Made by a program: the position numbers and the translations under genes. DNA of 64,000 nucleotides. Source: Gramella sp. AN32 (GTDB taxonomy: Bacteria; Bacteroidota; Bacteroidia; Flavobacteriales; Flavobacteriaceae). Where the stretch lies: assembly GCF_023718305.1 (NCBI RefSeq), contig NZ_QEYO01000009.1, positions 122,170 through 186,169 on the forward strand. Reading direction: 5' to 3'. The notes under the pieces are model-generated. The model did no database searches. It was not told where the DNA came from and saw nothing but the letters and a program-made list of their open reading frames with translations. Within the stretch, counting starts at the first letter, position 1. Each line of letters opens with the position of its first letter. Of this stretch, positions 45,666-55,532 are shown piece after piece.

Positions 45666-48632
45666 ATGAAACAGTTCCTAACCTTTTTTATTTTCTTATT
45701 CCTTATCCAGTTTTCGAGCGCCCAGTCAAAGACAGTTACGGGGCTCGTGGTTGATGACCAAAACATCCCTCTTATTGGCGTTAATGTAATAGAAATAGGC
45801 ACCAACAATGGTGTGGTTACCAATTTTGATGGTGAATACTCCATAGTTGTTAATAGTCCTTCTTCTGTATTATCTTTTAGTTATCTGGGGTTTCAAACCA
45901 TAGAGATTCCAGTAGAACAGCAGAATACTATTAAGGTTACCCTAACAAAGAACACTTCCGCACTCGATGAAGTCGTTGTAGTGGGATATGGAACAAGAAA
46001 AGTTAGTGATCTTACCGGAGCGGTAGGAAGTATCTCATCCAATAGGCTTGAAAATAAACCCAATGCCAATGTAATTCAAGCGTTACAAGGAGCAGTACCA
46101 GGAGTGAATATAACTCAAAATGGTGGTGGTGCCGAGCAAGGGAATAATAGCATTTTAATTCGGGGACGGAACTCTATTACCGCCGGGAATGGGCCACTCA
46201 TTGTTTTAGATGGAGTACCCTATAGCGGTAACTTGTCAGACATTAATACACAAGATGTAAAATCAATGACCGTATTAAAAGATGCCTCATCTACCGCCAT
46301 TTATGGCTCCCGGGGCGCTAATGGAGTTATTATTATTGAAACGAAGAAAGGTCAGGTGGGAAAAGTAAGGATTTCATACAGTGGTTATTATGGAGTTCAG
46401 GAACTCACTAATTTACCGGAACTTTACGATGGACCGGGCTTTGCCGCGTTTAAAGACGCGCGTCTGGCGGCTGAAGGATTGGATCCGGAAAACAGGCTTA
46501 CACCTTCTGAACTTGAAGTGCTTAATGCAGGAGAAGCAGTGGACTGGTTAGATCTCACGACACGCACCGGGAAAAGACAAGATCATAATATTGCCATTTC
46601 AGGAGGGAGTGATAGAACTAAATATTATGTCTCACTTGGATATCATGATGCGGAAGGTGTGACTTTGAACGATGGATTTACCAGGTACTCCCTTCGTGTA
46701 AATGTTAATTTTGATATAACCGATAATATAAAATTCGGTACAGCCACTCAGCTTTCCAGAATAGACAGGTCCGGGAACAATCCTAATTTTGGTTCCCAGA
46801 GGAATGGAGCATTCCGAATGAACCCTTTGACCACAGCTTTCGATGAGAATGGAGATCCTACTGTTTACCCATGGCCGGAAGATATATTTGTATGGAATCC
46901 CCTCGCGCCTACTTTAGAGGTAAATGATGACTTTAATAACAAGGTATTTACAAACAATTATCTCCAGTTCTCTTTCCCTTTTTTGGAAGGGCTTTCGTAT
47001 AAAATAAATACCGGTATTGAGTATGACCAGCGTGACATTGGTGAATATGAGGGAAGAAACACCGGGAGCGGCTTTGAAACTAATGGTAGTGCGCGTATAG
47101 ACTTCAGAAAAGATGAAAATTATCTAATTGAAAATATTTTAAGCTACACTAAGGAATTCGGCGATCATTCATTTGATTTCACTGGTCTTTATAGTACGCA
47201 GGTTATTGAAAATTACCGAAGCGTAACAGAAGCAAGTGGTTTTGTTTCTGATGCCCTCACCTATTACCAGATGGATAACTCAACAAGTGGCGCAGTGAAT
47301 GATACCGATTTTGAAAAAACCCAGCTTATATCTCAAATGGCCAGATTGAATTATGGCTATTTAGACAGGTATTTATTAACTGCAACTGTAAGGCGGGATG
47401 GTTATTCGGGCTTCGGTGCCGATAAAAAATACGGTGTATTTCCATCACTGGCTTTAGGATGGATCATCAGTGACGAAGCATTTTTTAAGTCTGGTCCGGT
47501 AAACTATACCAAGCTACGAGCTTCTTATGGTGTAAATGGGAATCAGGCCGTAGGCCCATACGATAATTTAGCCACACTTACTACCAGACCATGGGTGATA
47601 GGAAGTGCTACAGCTCCTGGATTTTTTGTGGATAGGTTGGCCAATTCAGAATTGGGTTGGGAGCAAACCAGCACGCTTAATGTAGGATTAGATTTTGGGT
47701 TCCTGGAGAATCGTTTTCAATTATCTGCTGACGCATACATAGCAAGGACAAAAGATTTGCTACTTAATCGTTTGGTTCCATCCGTCAATGGTGTGAACAG
47801 AGTGATTGAAAATATAGGGGAAGTAGAAAACAGAGGTTTGGAATTAGTGGCACAGGGCTTTATCATCAATGGAGATAAATTCACATGGAATTTTAAAGGA
47901 AATGTGGCATGGAATAAAAACGAAATAGTCTCACTTTTTGGGGATAAACAAGATGATGTGGCCAATCAATGGTTTATAGGCCAGCCTATACGTGTTAATT
48001 ACGATTACGCCTTTGATGGTATTTGGCAGGAAGGCGATAATATCGAAAATTCTGCCCAGCCGGATGCGCAGCCCGGTTACATACGTGTTTTAGATGTTGC
48101 TAATGATTTGGATGACGAAGGAAATCCAATTTTGGCAATTGATCCTGCGAACGACAGAATTATTCAGGGGCAACGCGATCCAAAGGTAGTGTATGGTTTG
48201 GAAAACACCCTAAATTATGGAAATCTGTCACTTTATGTTTTCCTTCAGGGAGTGGGTGGAGTTACAAAATCCAATCCATACAAAGACGTAGCTGTAGGTG
48301 GCGACGTGAGAAATAACTGGATTGCTCAAGAATTCTGGACTCCGGAAAATCCAATCAACACTTATTATAGCATAGATCCTGAAGCAAATGATTTTGATGT
48401 GGATTTCTATGAAGACGCAAGTTTTTTAAGAGTGAGGGATATAACGCTTTCATACAAATTTGATAATAAGTTATTTGGCAATTCAGCACTTAATGGGCTG
48501 CAACTTTATTCAACGATTAGAAATCTTGCCACGTTTACAAAATACGGGGCGCTTGACCCTGAATTTAACGATCAGTTTGATACACCACTTCAACAGGAAT
48601 TTATTTTTGGATTAAAATTTAATGTGTTATGA
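45666..48632 (+). CDS. susC: SusC-like TonB-dependent outer-membrane transporter
   Basis: This 988-residue protein has a signal peptide (about 1-20, ending SSAQ), a carboxypeptidase-regulatory-like beta domain (SKTVTGLVVDDQNIPLIGVN...DGEYSI, about 21-98), and the SusC signature and plug (LDEVVVVGYGTRKVSDLTGA, then GNNSILIRGRNSI and IYGSRGANGVIIIETKKG). A 22-strand beta-barrel ends FGLKFNVL. With SusD it imports oligosaccharides across the outer membrane using TonB energy. It overlaps susD by 4 nt (ATGA), indicating translational coupling. It is slightly smaller than many SusC proteins but all parts are present. Confidence 0.97.
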   Translation: MKQFLTFFIFLFLIQFSSAQSKTVTGLVVDDQNIPLIGVNVIEIGTNNGVVTNFDGEYSIVVNSPSSVLSFSYLGFQTIEIPVEQQNTIKVTLTKNTSALDEVVVVGYGTRKVSDLTGAVGSISSNRLENKPNANVIQALQGAVPGVNITQNGGGAEQGNNSILIRGRNSITAGNGPLIVLDGVPYSGNLSDINTQDVKSMTVLKDASSTAIYGSRGANGVIIIETKKGQVGKVRISYSGYYGVQELTNLPELYDGPGFAAFKDARLAAEGLDPENRLTPSELEVLNAGEAVDWLDLTTRTGKRQDHNIAISGGSDRTKYYVSLGYHDAEGVTLNDGFTRYSLRVNVNFDITDNIKFGTATQLSRIDRSGNNPNFGSQRNGAFRMNPLTTAFDENGDPTVYPWPEDIFVWNPLAPTLEVNDDFNNKVFTNNYLQFSFPFLEGLSYKINTGIEYDQRDIGEYEGRNTGSGFETNGSARIDFRKDENYLIENILSYTKEFGDHSFDFTGLYSTQVIENYRSVTEASGFVSDALTYYQMDNSTSGAVNDTDFEKTQLISQMARLNYGYLDRYLLTATVRRDGYSGFGADKKYGVFPSLALGWIISDEAFFKSGPVNYTKLRASYGVNGNQAVGPYDNLATLTTRPWVIGSATAPGFFVDRLANSELGWEQTSTLNVGLDFGFLENRFQLSADAYIARTKDLLLNRLVPSVNGVNRVIENIGEVENRGLELVAQGFIINGDKFTWNFKGNVAWNKNEIVSLFGDKQDDVANQWFIGQPIRVNYDYAFDGIWQEGDNIENSAQPDAQPGYIRVLDVANDLDDEGNPILAIDPANDRIIQGQRDPKVVYGLENTLNYGNLSLYVFLQGVGGVTKSNPYKDVAVGGDVRNNWIAQEFWTPENPINTYYSIDPEANDFDVDFYEDASFLRVRDITLSYKFDNKLFGNSALNGLQLYSTIRNLATFTKYGALDPEFNDQFDTPLQQEFIFGLKFNVL

Positions 48633-50305
48633 AAAAAACTTATAGAATAATTATACAATCAGTTTTAGCCGTTGTGCTATTTGCAATTTTTGGATCCTGT
48701 CAGGATGATTTTTTAGATCAGGAAGTGGTTTCTTTTACCAGTCCCGATGCGATATATGTTGATCTTGAAGGATTGGAAGCAGGGCTTAACGGCCTTTATG
48801 CTTCAGTAAGGTTTGAGCGAGGGGGGATAGGTAACGGAAGTTCCAATGATCTTCGAAGTGATCCTATGATGAACGGAACTGACGTGATCTATGTAAACCG
48901 TGATAGAGGGAGAACCAGGTTTCTTAATGAATGGGGAAGTGAATTAATTTCTAATTCCGCTAGAAATCAACTTGATGATATTTGGCAATGGCTTTACGAA
49001 GTGATAGCATCTGCCAATCAAATTATAAATCGTGCAGAACAACTTGATGACAATATAATTTCATCTGAAGATCGCAATCGTGTAATCGCAGAAGCAAGAA
49101 TGATCAGGGCCTGGGGCTATCGTCATTTGACCTTCCTATATGGAGATGTCCCTTTAAATGTTGAGGAAATTCAGAAACCTCGTTTAGACTGGGAGCGTAA
49201 TCCTGTAGAAGAAATTTACGATCAAATGCAAGCAGACCTTGAATTCGCAGTAGCCAATCTTCCTGAGGTCCATATAAATGATGGAAAGGTTATTAAAGCG
49301 GTTGCTCAACACTACTTGGCTGAACTATTCATAATTCGCGAGAAATATGAAGAAGCCATTGCGGTAGCAAAAGATGCCATTGCAGGCCCAAGGAAATTAA
49401 TTACTGAACGCTTTGGGGTAGCTGCAGACCAACCGGGTACCGTTTTTAGCGATATTTTCCAGACTGGCAATGCCAATCCCAGCGATGGCAATACTGAGGC
49501 ATTATGGGTTTTTCAAAATGATTTGGCACTACGGGACCAAGGTGGAAATGGTGGCAATATAATGAGACGTTGGTTTATGAGTGAGTATAGTACAGGAAGT
49601 GGTAACGGACTGGATTTAGCCCTTACTCTAGAGAGAGGAGGAAGGGGCAATACTCGTTCTTCAGCAACAACTTTTCAATTTGACCTTTATAGAGATGAAT
49701 CGGGTAATATAATTGACGAAAGGGGTGATGCCAATATTTGGAGAAATTACTTCGTAATTATTGAGGAGGATGTTAATAATAATGGGGTTTATGAGTATGA
49801 TGGGGTTACTTATAACGTTGGGGACACTTTGTTTTTGGATGTGACCTCTTTAGAACGAGAACAGGACAGGACAAGACCCTATACTAGAAAATGGGACTGG
49901 ACACATGATGGTAACTTACAAGAAAGCCGTAATTTTGATGATTTGATTCATTTAAGGCTCGCCGATACTTATTTGTTGTTAGCAGAAGCTTACTTTAAAA
50001 ATGGGAATCTTGATGAAGCGGCCAGTACTATTAACGTTTTAAGAAGAAGAGCCAACGCTCCTGAAATTACCCCAAGTGATGTTACACTTGATTTTATACT
50101 CGATGAAAGAGCAAGAGAGTTATTCTCAGAAGAGCAAAGAAGATATACCCTTTTAAGAAATAATAAGTGGGTAGAGCGCACCAATTTGCATAATAATATT
50201 GCATCAGGTAGAATTGATCCAACCAGGGATATTTTGTATCCAATTCCGCAGTCATTTATTGACTCGAACATCGAGCGGGAAATCGAAAATAATCCCGGTT
50301 ATTAA
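48629..50305 (+). CDS. susD: SusD/RagB-like surface glycan-binding lipoprotein
   Basis: This 558-residue protein has a lipobox IFGSC (Cys24). The SusD N-terminal region includes LEAGLNGLYASVR and the TPR-like helices ARMIRAWGYRHLTFLYGDVPL and EEIYDQMQADLEFAVANLP. The C-terminal SusD module has LIHLRLADTYLLLAEAYFKNG, INVLRRRANAP, LDFILDERARELFSEEQRRY, and the closing DILYPIPQSFIDSN...NPGY. It forms the lid over the SusC barrel. The ligand is not readable from sequence; the linked enzymes indicate a sulfated uronic-acid glycan. Confidence 0.96.
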   Translation: MKKTYRIIIQSVLAVVLFAIFGSCQDDFLDQEVVSFTSPDAIYVDLEGLEAGLNGLYASVRFERGGIGNGSSNDLRSDPMMNGTDVIYVNRDRGRTRFLNEWGSELISNSARNQLDDIWQWLYEVIASANQIINRAEQLDDNIISSEDRNRVIAEARMIRAWGYRHLTFLYGDVPLNVEEIQKPRLDWERNPVEEIYDQMQADLEFAVANLPEVHINDGKVIKAVAQHYLAELFIIREKYEEAIAVAKDAIAGPRKLITERFGVAADQPGTVFSDIFQTGNANPSDGNTEALWVFQNDLALRDQGGNGGNIMRRWFMSEYSTGSGNGLDLALTLERGGRGNTRSSATTFQFDLYRDESGNIIDERGDANIWRNYFVIIEEDVNNNGVYEYDGVTYNVGDTLFLDVTSLEREQDRTRPYTRKWDWTHDGNLQESRNFDDLIHLRLADTYLLLAEAYFKNGNLDEAASTINVLRRRANAPEITPSDVTLDFILDERARELFSEEQRRYTLLRNNKWVERTNLHNNIASGRIDPTRDILYPIPQSFIDSNIEREIENNPGY

Positions 50306-50527
50306 TTAGTCATGATTGGCCTGTTCCTTTAACAATAGGTGGCTTTATTATTTATTCTAACATTTTATTCAAGAAGTTCAGAGAGTTCCATTTTCTACTT
50401 TTAACAACTATTGTGTTTTCTTTTTTTAAAGGTGCAACTTCTTTAATAACGGAATTGAATGTGATAATGAATTTTATACCTTCAAAATAATGGTTGGGTC
50501 ATCAAATTAGAACAATGAAAATTTTAT

Positions 50528-52333
50528 ATGCTTAAAACAGAGTCATTTTTAAAGACATACTTCTTAAGCCTTAATAGTGTATTTTTTTTACTTGCCCTAT
50601 TACCACAAATTGGCTTTACACAAACTTCAGAGCCACTAATAACAAGTATCTCTGCCCGTAATAGTATTTCCCTGGATGGCACCTGGAACTATATCGTGGA
50701 TCCTTATAAAACAGGTTTTAGGGATAGTAAACGTTATGATTTTGGGCAAGAAACTCCGGAGGAAGAGGCTTTTGTCGAGTACAAATTTCAGGCAGGGAAT
50801 ACCCTTAAAGTACCTGGAGATTGGAATACCCAAAAAGAGGAGATTTTTTATTATGAAGGCCTTTTATGGTATCAACGTACATTTCAGGTTAATAAAAAAA
50901 ACAACAAGGAGTACGCCCTGTATTTTGGTGCAGCTAATTATAAAACAACGGTTTTTCTAAATGGTTCGAAAATTGGTTCTCACGAAGGTGGTTTTACTCC
51001 GTTTAATTTTAATGTTACGGCTAAGCTGCGCGAGGGCAAAAATCATATCGTGGTCGCTGTTGACAATGAACGCAGGCCAGAATATGTGCCAACACTGAAA
51101 ACAGACTGGTGGAACTATGGAGGGATTACCCGCTCTGTAAAACTGCTGGAATTAAACACCAGCTATATCCGGACTTTTAAGGTACAATTAGATATTGAAG
51201 ACCCCGACTATCTGAAAGGATTCGTGCATTTAAGTGATTCTCTAGAGGAAAACCTTACTCTTAGAATTCCTGAACTTAATTTATCTAAAAAACTAAAAAC
51301 AAATGAAAGTGGGGTTGCGGAATTTAGCATCAAAGCCAAACCTCAACGATGGAGCCCTGAAAACCCAAAACTCTATGAGGTACTGATTAGCTCAACCCAC
51401 GATACCTTAAAAGAAACTATCGGGTTCAGGACCATTGAGGCAAAGGATACAGAAATTCTTCTAAATGGTAAATCAATCTTCCTAAAAGGGATTAGCATTC
51501 ATGAGGAAGCACCTTTCGATGGCGGGCGGGTTTACAATGAAGATCAGGCTAAACAACTGCTAACCTGGGCAAAAGAACTCAATGCGAACTATGTACGTTT
51601 AGCCCATTATCCACATAATGAAGCTATGGTACGTGAAGCAGATCGTATGGGCCTGTTGGTATGGTCGGAGATTCCGGTATACTGGGATATCCTTTGGGAA
51701 AATTCACATAGTTATCAAGTTGCAGAGCAGATGCTTACTGAAATGATCACCAGGGATCAAAATAGGGCCAGCGTGATTATTTGGTCCGTTGCAAATGAAA
51801 CTCCTCAGGGGGAGGCTAGAACTGATTTTCTAAAGAAACTGATCACTAAAACCAAAGAATTAGATGATGACCGACTGATATCGGCAGCATTGCATGAGGT
51901 AAGGTATGATAGAGAAGAAAATACAAAATATATTGAAGACGAACTTGCAAATTATGTTGATTTGTTAAGTATAAATAACTATTGTGGTTGGTATGGTGGT
52001 AGCGATTGCCAGAATTTAAAATGGGCCACAAATTTTAATAAACCCATGATAATGAGTGAATATGGAGGAGGAAGCTTACAGGGTTTAAATGGATCGGTTG
52101 ATGAGCGCTGGACGGAAGAATTTCAGGCAGAAATTTACCGGCAACATGTAAAAATGTTTAATAAAATCCCATTTTTAGCAGGGGTTTCTCCGTGGATTCT
52201 AAAAGATTTTAGATCTCCTTTACGTATGCACGCTACATACCAAAATTACTGGAACCGAAAAGGCCTTATTTCTGACAGGGGAATAAAGAAAAAAGCATTT
52301 TATATTTTGCAGGATTTCTATAAAACAAAATGA
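50528..52333 (+). CDS. Glycoside hydrolase family 2, beta-glucuronidase type
   Basis: This 601-residue protein has an N-terminal signal sequence (about 1-31, ending GFTQ), a sugar-binding jelly roll, an immunoglobulin-like domain and a TIM barrel. The acid/base is Glu424 in SVANET and the nucleophile is Glu511 in IMSEYGGG. Asn576 and Lys578 in YWNRKGLISDRG reproduce the N-x-K uronate-recognition motif of beta-glucuronidases (N-K-K in E. coli GusA), at the equivalent place near the C-terminus. The length also matches GusA (603). This supports release of beta-glucuronic (or galacturonic) acid rather than galactose. A 222-nt gap separates it from susD. Confidence 0.9.
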   Translation: MLKTESFLKTYFLSLNSVFFLLALLPQIGFTQTSEPLITSISARNSISLDGTWNYIVDPYKTGFRDSKRYDFGQETPEEEAFVEYKFQAGNTLKVPGDWNTQKEEIFYYEGLLWYQRTFQVNKKNNKEYALYFGAANYKTTVFLNGSKIGSHEGGFTPFNFNVTAKLREGKNHIVVAVDNERRPEYVPTLKTDWWNYGGITRSVKLLELNTSYIRTFKVQLDIEDPDYLKGFVHLSDSLEENLTLRIPELNLSKKLKTNESGVAEFSIKAKPQRWSPENPKLYEVLISSTHDTLKETIGFRTIEAKDTEILLNGKSIFLKGISIHEEAPFDGGRVYNEDQAKQLLTWAKELNANYVRLAHYPHNEAMVREADRMGLLVWSEIPVYWDILWENSHSYQVAEQMLTEMITRDQNRASVIIWSVANETPQGEARTDFLKKLITKTKELDDDRLISAALHEVRYDREENTKYIEDELANYVDLLSINNYCGWYGGSDCQNLKWATNFNKPMIMSEYGGGSLQGLNGSVDERWTEEFQAEIYRQHVKMFNKIPFLAGVSPWILKDFRSPLRMHATYQNYWNRKGLISDRGIKKKAFYILQDFYKTK

Positions 52334-52443
52334 CATCTATTTGTCCTTAGCTTTTGACCATAAATTTAGAATCCTTTTTACCACTTAAGGATTAATAAGT
52401 TTATTGTGGATTCCATGTATAATCAGTGAAATTAAATATTCAC

Positions 52444-54021
52444 ATGAAACGACTTACTTATTATTTGTTTTCCGTATTATTAATATATATCTCATTTGCT
52501 TGCCGAAATCAGTCAGATAGTGGGGAATTTAACGCATCAAGTGATTCAAAAGGAATCGCGTTGGACAAATTGGGTAAGATCACTCCAAAAAACTCCAGTG
52601 AGATCAGTGGCTCTTACTGGGGGATCCAGGCAAGTACCCTTGACCCGGAATTACTTAAAAGAGCAGCTGATATTGGGGTTAAATGGACTCGCTTACATTG
52701 TAACTGGAATCACGTTGAAAAGGTTAAAGGCAGCTATGACTGGTCTGAAACCGACAAAGCTTTTGATGCTATCCTGAAAACAGGAATTGTGCCCTTTGTT
52801 ACAATTGGTCACGGGAATCCGGTATATTCTGAAATGACAACCTATGATGATCCAAAACTTGCCGAAATTTATGGATACAGGCCTGCCCCACCTATAAAGG
52901 ATCCTGCAGCCATGAAGGCCTGGCTGGCTTTTGTGAAAGCTGCAATTGAACGATACAAGGACAAAATTACCTATTGGGAAGTATGGAACGAACCCAACCA
53001 CCGGAACTACTGGGGTGGTAAACCGGATGGAGAAGAGTATGGTGAACTGCTTAACCAAACAGCAAAAATAATTCGGAACATTCAACCCAATGCCCGTATC
53101 ATTGCCGGCTCTATGGCAGGTATTGATCCTGAATTTGCTGAAGCGTTTTTATCAATTGAGAACAATGCAGATCTGGTGGATATAATTACCTATCACAATT
53201 ATGGTGCTGTACCCGAAGAGCGGGCCTATCCTACAGTTAGACTGCTTGAGGTGATGAAAAAAAATAATCCTGAATTAAAATTATGGCAGGGAGAATGTGG
53301 ATATCCATCGCATAGCAGTTCCCGGGATTACAGAGGGAGAGCACCGTGGGGATTGAACATTCAGGCTAAATGGCTATTAAGGCAAGCATTCGTAGACACC
53401 TATTTCTGCGAGGCTACATTAAGCAATTATTTCAAATTAGTGCATATGGGAGGACGCGGCGAAAAACCAGAGCGTTCACCGCTAACTGGACTGGATACCC
53501 TATTCGGTTATCCTGAAAGAGATGGTTCTAGAGTAAAAACGAAAGGGGTTAATGAAAAATGTATCCTTACCAATCCTGACCTGGAGCCTAAGCCTGCATA
53601 TTTTACTTACCAAAATCTTTGTGCCTTAATGGATGACTCTTACAAAGTATTCAGAACAGATCACCAGCTTAAAGTCAAAGATCAGGGTATTTTTTATGGT
53701 ATAGGCGAGGAAGATGATGCGTTTCCATCCGTGCCTTTAATGGCCTCTTTTAAAACAGCAGAGGACAACCACCTGATTGCTTATTGGCTACCATGGAATG
53801 CTCAGGAATATCTGCCTGAACTAGGTAGAATTTCCTTAAAAATTCAGGAAGTGAAATTCGAAAACCCGGTTTTGGTTGATTTGCTGAATGGGGATGTGTA
53901 CGAACTCAAAGATTTTCACAATCAACAAGATAATGTCAATTTTGAAAATTTACCTATTGCAGACTATCCATTCGCAATTGTAGAAAGAAGTCAAATTAAT
54001 TTTAATACCAGTATCAATTAA
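52444..54021 (+). CDS. GH39-like TIM-barrel glycosidase, lipoprotein
   Basis: This 525-residue protein has a lipobox ISFAC (Cys20). The barrel begins GIQASTLDPELLKRAADIGVKWTR. The acid/base is Glu183 in YWEVWNEPNH and the likely nucleophile is Glu284 in KLWQGECGYPS, the clan GH-A spacing. This looks like the GH39 type (beta-xylosidase or alpha-L-iduronidase) but GH5-like relatives cannot be excluded. The C-terminal region (about 430-520) is a beta-sandwich typical of these enzymes. I chose the ATG at 52444, which begins the lipoprotein signal; a GTG at 52426 would add six residues. It lies four nt before the next sulfatase gene, so the two are coupled. Confidence 0.8.
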   Translation: MKRLTYYLFSVLLIYISFACRNQSDSGEFNASSDSKGIALDKLGKITPKNSSEISGSYWGIQASTLDPELLKRAADIGVKWTRLHCNWNHVEKVKGSYDWSETDKAFDAILKTGIVPFVTIGHGNPVYSEMTTYDDPKLAEIYGYRPAPPIKDPAAMKAWLAFVKAAIERYKDKITYWEVWNEPNHRNYWGGKPDGEEYGELLNQTAKIIRNIQPNARIIAGSMAGIDPEFAEAFLSIENNADLVDIITYHNYGAVPEERAYPTVRLLEVMKKNNPELKLWQGECGYPSHSSSRDYRGRAPWGLNIQAKWLLRQAFVDTYFCEATLSNYFKLVHMGGRGEKPERSPLTGLDTLFGYPERDGSRVKTKGVNEKCILTNPDLEPKPAYFTYQNLCALMDDSYKVFRTDHQLKVKDQGIFYGIGEEDDAFPSVPLMASFKTAEDNHLIAYWLPWNAQEYLPELGRISLKIQEVKFENPVLVDLLNGDVYELKDFHNQQDNVNFENLPIADYPFAIVERSQINFNTSIN

Positions 54022-54024
54022 AAG

Positions 54025-55413
54025 ATGAAAAAGATGAAGAAGTTTTTAAGCCTCCTATTTGTAAGTTGTATTTTTTTCACTGCCAGTGCTCAAGATAAAA
54101 AACCAAATGTTATATTAATCATAAGTGATCAACATGCAGGAAAAATCATGACCCAGAGAGGTTACGAACATATTCAAACACCCGGAATAGATAAATTGGC
54201 AGAGGAAGGAGTCACTTTTACCCGGGCTTATGTGGCGTACCCTGTATGTACTGCTTCAAGAGCCGCCATGATTACCGGGGTAATGCCAAGCAAGAGCCAA
54301 CCCAAACTTACAGAATATACTTCAATAGGTCAGCATATGAAAACAAATGGCTATGAAACTGCCTACTATGGGAAATGGCATGTAGGTAACTCAAAAATGG
54401 GTAAAACAAAAGGCTGGCACGGTTTCGAGAAATACGAGGATCTCAGGAACGATACGAAAATAAGGAATTTGTCTAATGATTTTATTACAAGAAAGCATGA
54501 CAAGCCTTTTTTTATGATAACGTCTTACTTAAATCCTCATGATTGTTGTGAATTAGCCCGGAATATGTCTGGGGTGAAGGATGATTACCACGATGGTCCC
54601 GTAGAAGAAAATGCCGAACTTAGCAAAACCCCACCCCTACCCGATAATTTCAATATTCCACCTAACGAACCGGAAGGCTTTTATGTAAGGCGTACACCGG
54701 ATTCTACCGATATGAAAATGTTCAGAAAACATCCTGTAAAATATTGGGATGAAACTAAATGGAGGCAATATATGTATGGTTATGATCGCCTCGTAGAAAA
54801 AGTAGATGCTCACATCCTGACAATGATTGAAAAACTTGAAGAAACCAATCAGTTGGAAAATACCATTATCATCTACACTTCAGATCACGGAGATGGCCAT
54901 GCGTCCCATGAATGGAACCAGAAAATGACCTTTTACGAAGAATCAGTAAATGTACCCTTTATCATCTCTTACAAGGGTAAATTAAGCGGGGGCCTTATTG
55001 ATAAAAAGACGTTGGTCAATACCGGACTTGATATTTTCACCACTATAAGTGCCATGACGGGCATCGAATATGACAATTCACTTTTAGGGGTAGACCTACA
55101 ACCTAGCGTGATGAAGGCATCGAAGATCGATGCGGCCAAAAGAAATTACGTGGTTTCCGAGATGAATCAGCTCCCTGTAGATGGAAAATCGTTTACTGGC
55201 CGGATGGTACTTACAGATCGCTATAAGTATGTAATATTTGATGGAGGTAAAAACCCTGAACAACTTTATGATTTAGAAGTAGATCCAGGTGAACTAAACC
55301 CAGTAACTGAAAATCCAGAATATAGTAATCAGTTAAAAGCGCACAGAGAGATGCTGAAGGACTGGATGCAGATATCCCAGGATAATTTTGACATATCCAA
55401 AATGGCAAAATGA
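54025..55413 (+). CDS. Secreted S1-family sulfatase with CTASR formylglycine motif
   Basis: This 462-residue protein has a signal peptide (about 1-22, ending TASAQ). Metal-binding residues are in LIISDQHAGK (about 31-40) and YTSDHGDGHASH. The modification motif is VCTASRAAM, Cys75-Thr-Ala-Ser-Arg79. Alanine replaces the proline of the C-x-P-x-R rule; aerobic FGE prefers proline, whereas anSME also accepts C-x-A-x-R. The other motifs (GKWHVG, FFMITSYLNPHDC, a C-terminal YKYVIFDGGKNPEQLYDLEVD) are intact, so it should be active if matured. It is shorter than the sulfatase encoded at 42582. Confidence 0.92.
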   Translation: MKKMKKFLSLLFVSCIFFTASAQDKKPNVILIISDQHAGKIMTQRGYEHIQTPGIDKLAEEGVTFTRAYVAYPVCTASRAAMITGVMPSKSQPKLTEYTSIGQHMKTNGYETAYYGKWHVGNSKMGKTKGWHGFEKYEDLRNDTKIRNLSNDFITRKHDKPFFMITSYLNPHDCCELARNMSGVKDDYHDGPVEENAELSKTPPLPDNFNIPPNEPEGFYVRRTPDSTDMKMFRKHPVKYWDETKWRQYMYGYDRLVEKVDAHILTMIEKLEETNQLENTIIIYTSDHGDGHASHEWNQKMTFYEESVNVPFIISYKGKLSGGLIDKKTLVNTGLDIFTTISAMTGIEYDNSLLGVDLQPSVMKASKIDAAKRNYVVSEMNQLPVDGKSFTGRMVLTDRYKYVIFDGGKNPEQLYDLEVDPGELNPVTENPEYSNQLKAHREMLKDWMQISQDNFDISKMAK

Positions 55414-55532
55414 CCATACAATAATAGAAATGGCCACGGATTCACTACAGAAAGTTAAGCATGTAATTGAACAAAAAACTATTTCTAAAAAACTACCGAA
55501 CAAATGAGTGCGAGCCAAATAATTCATTGAGT

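Noticed and set aside
50528..52333. GH2 beta-galactosidase
   Set aside because: The short length and Asn576-x-Lys578 motif fit beta-glucuronidase better.
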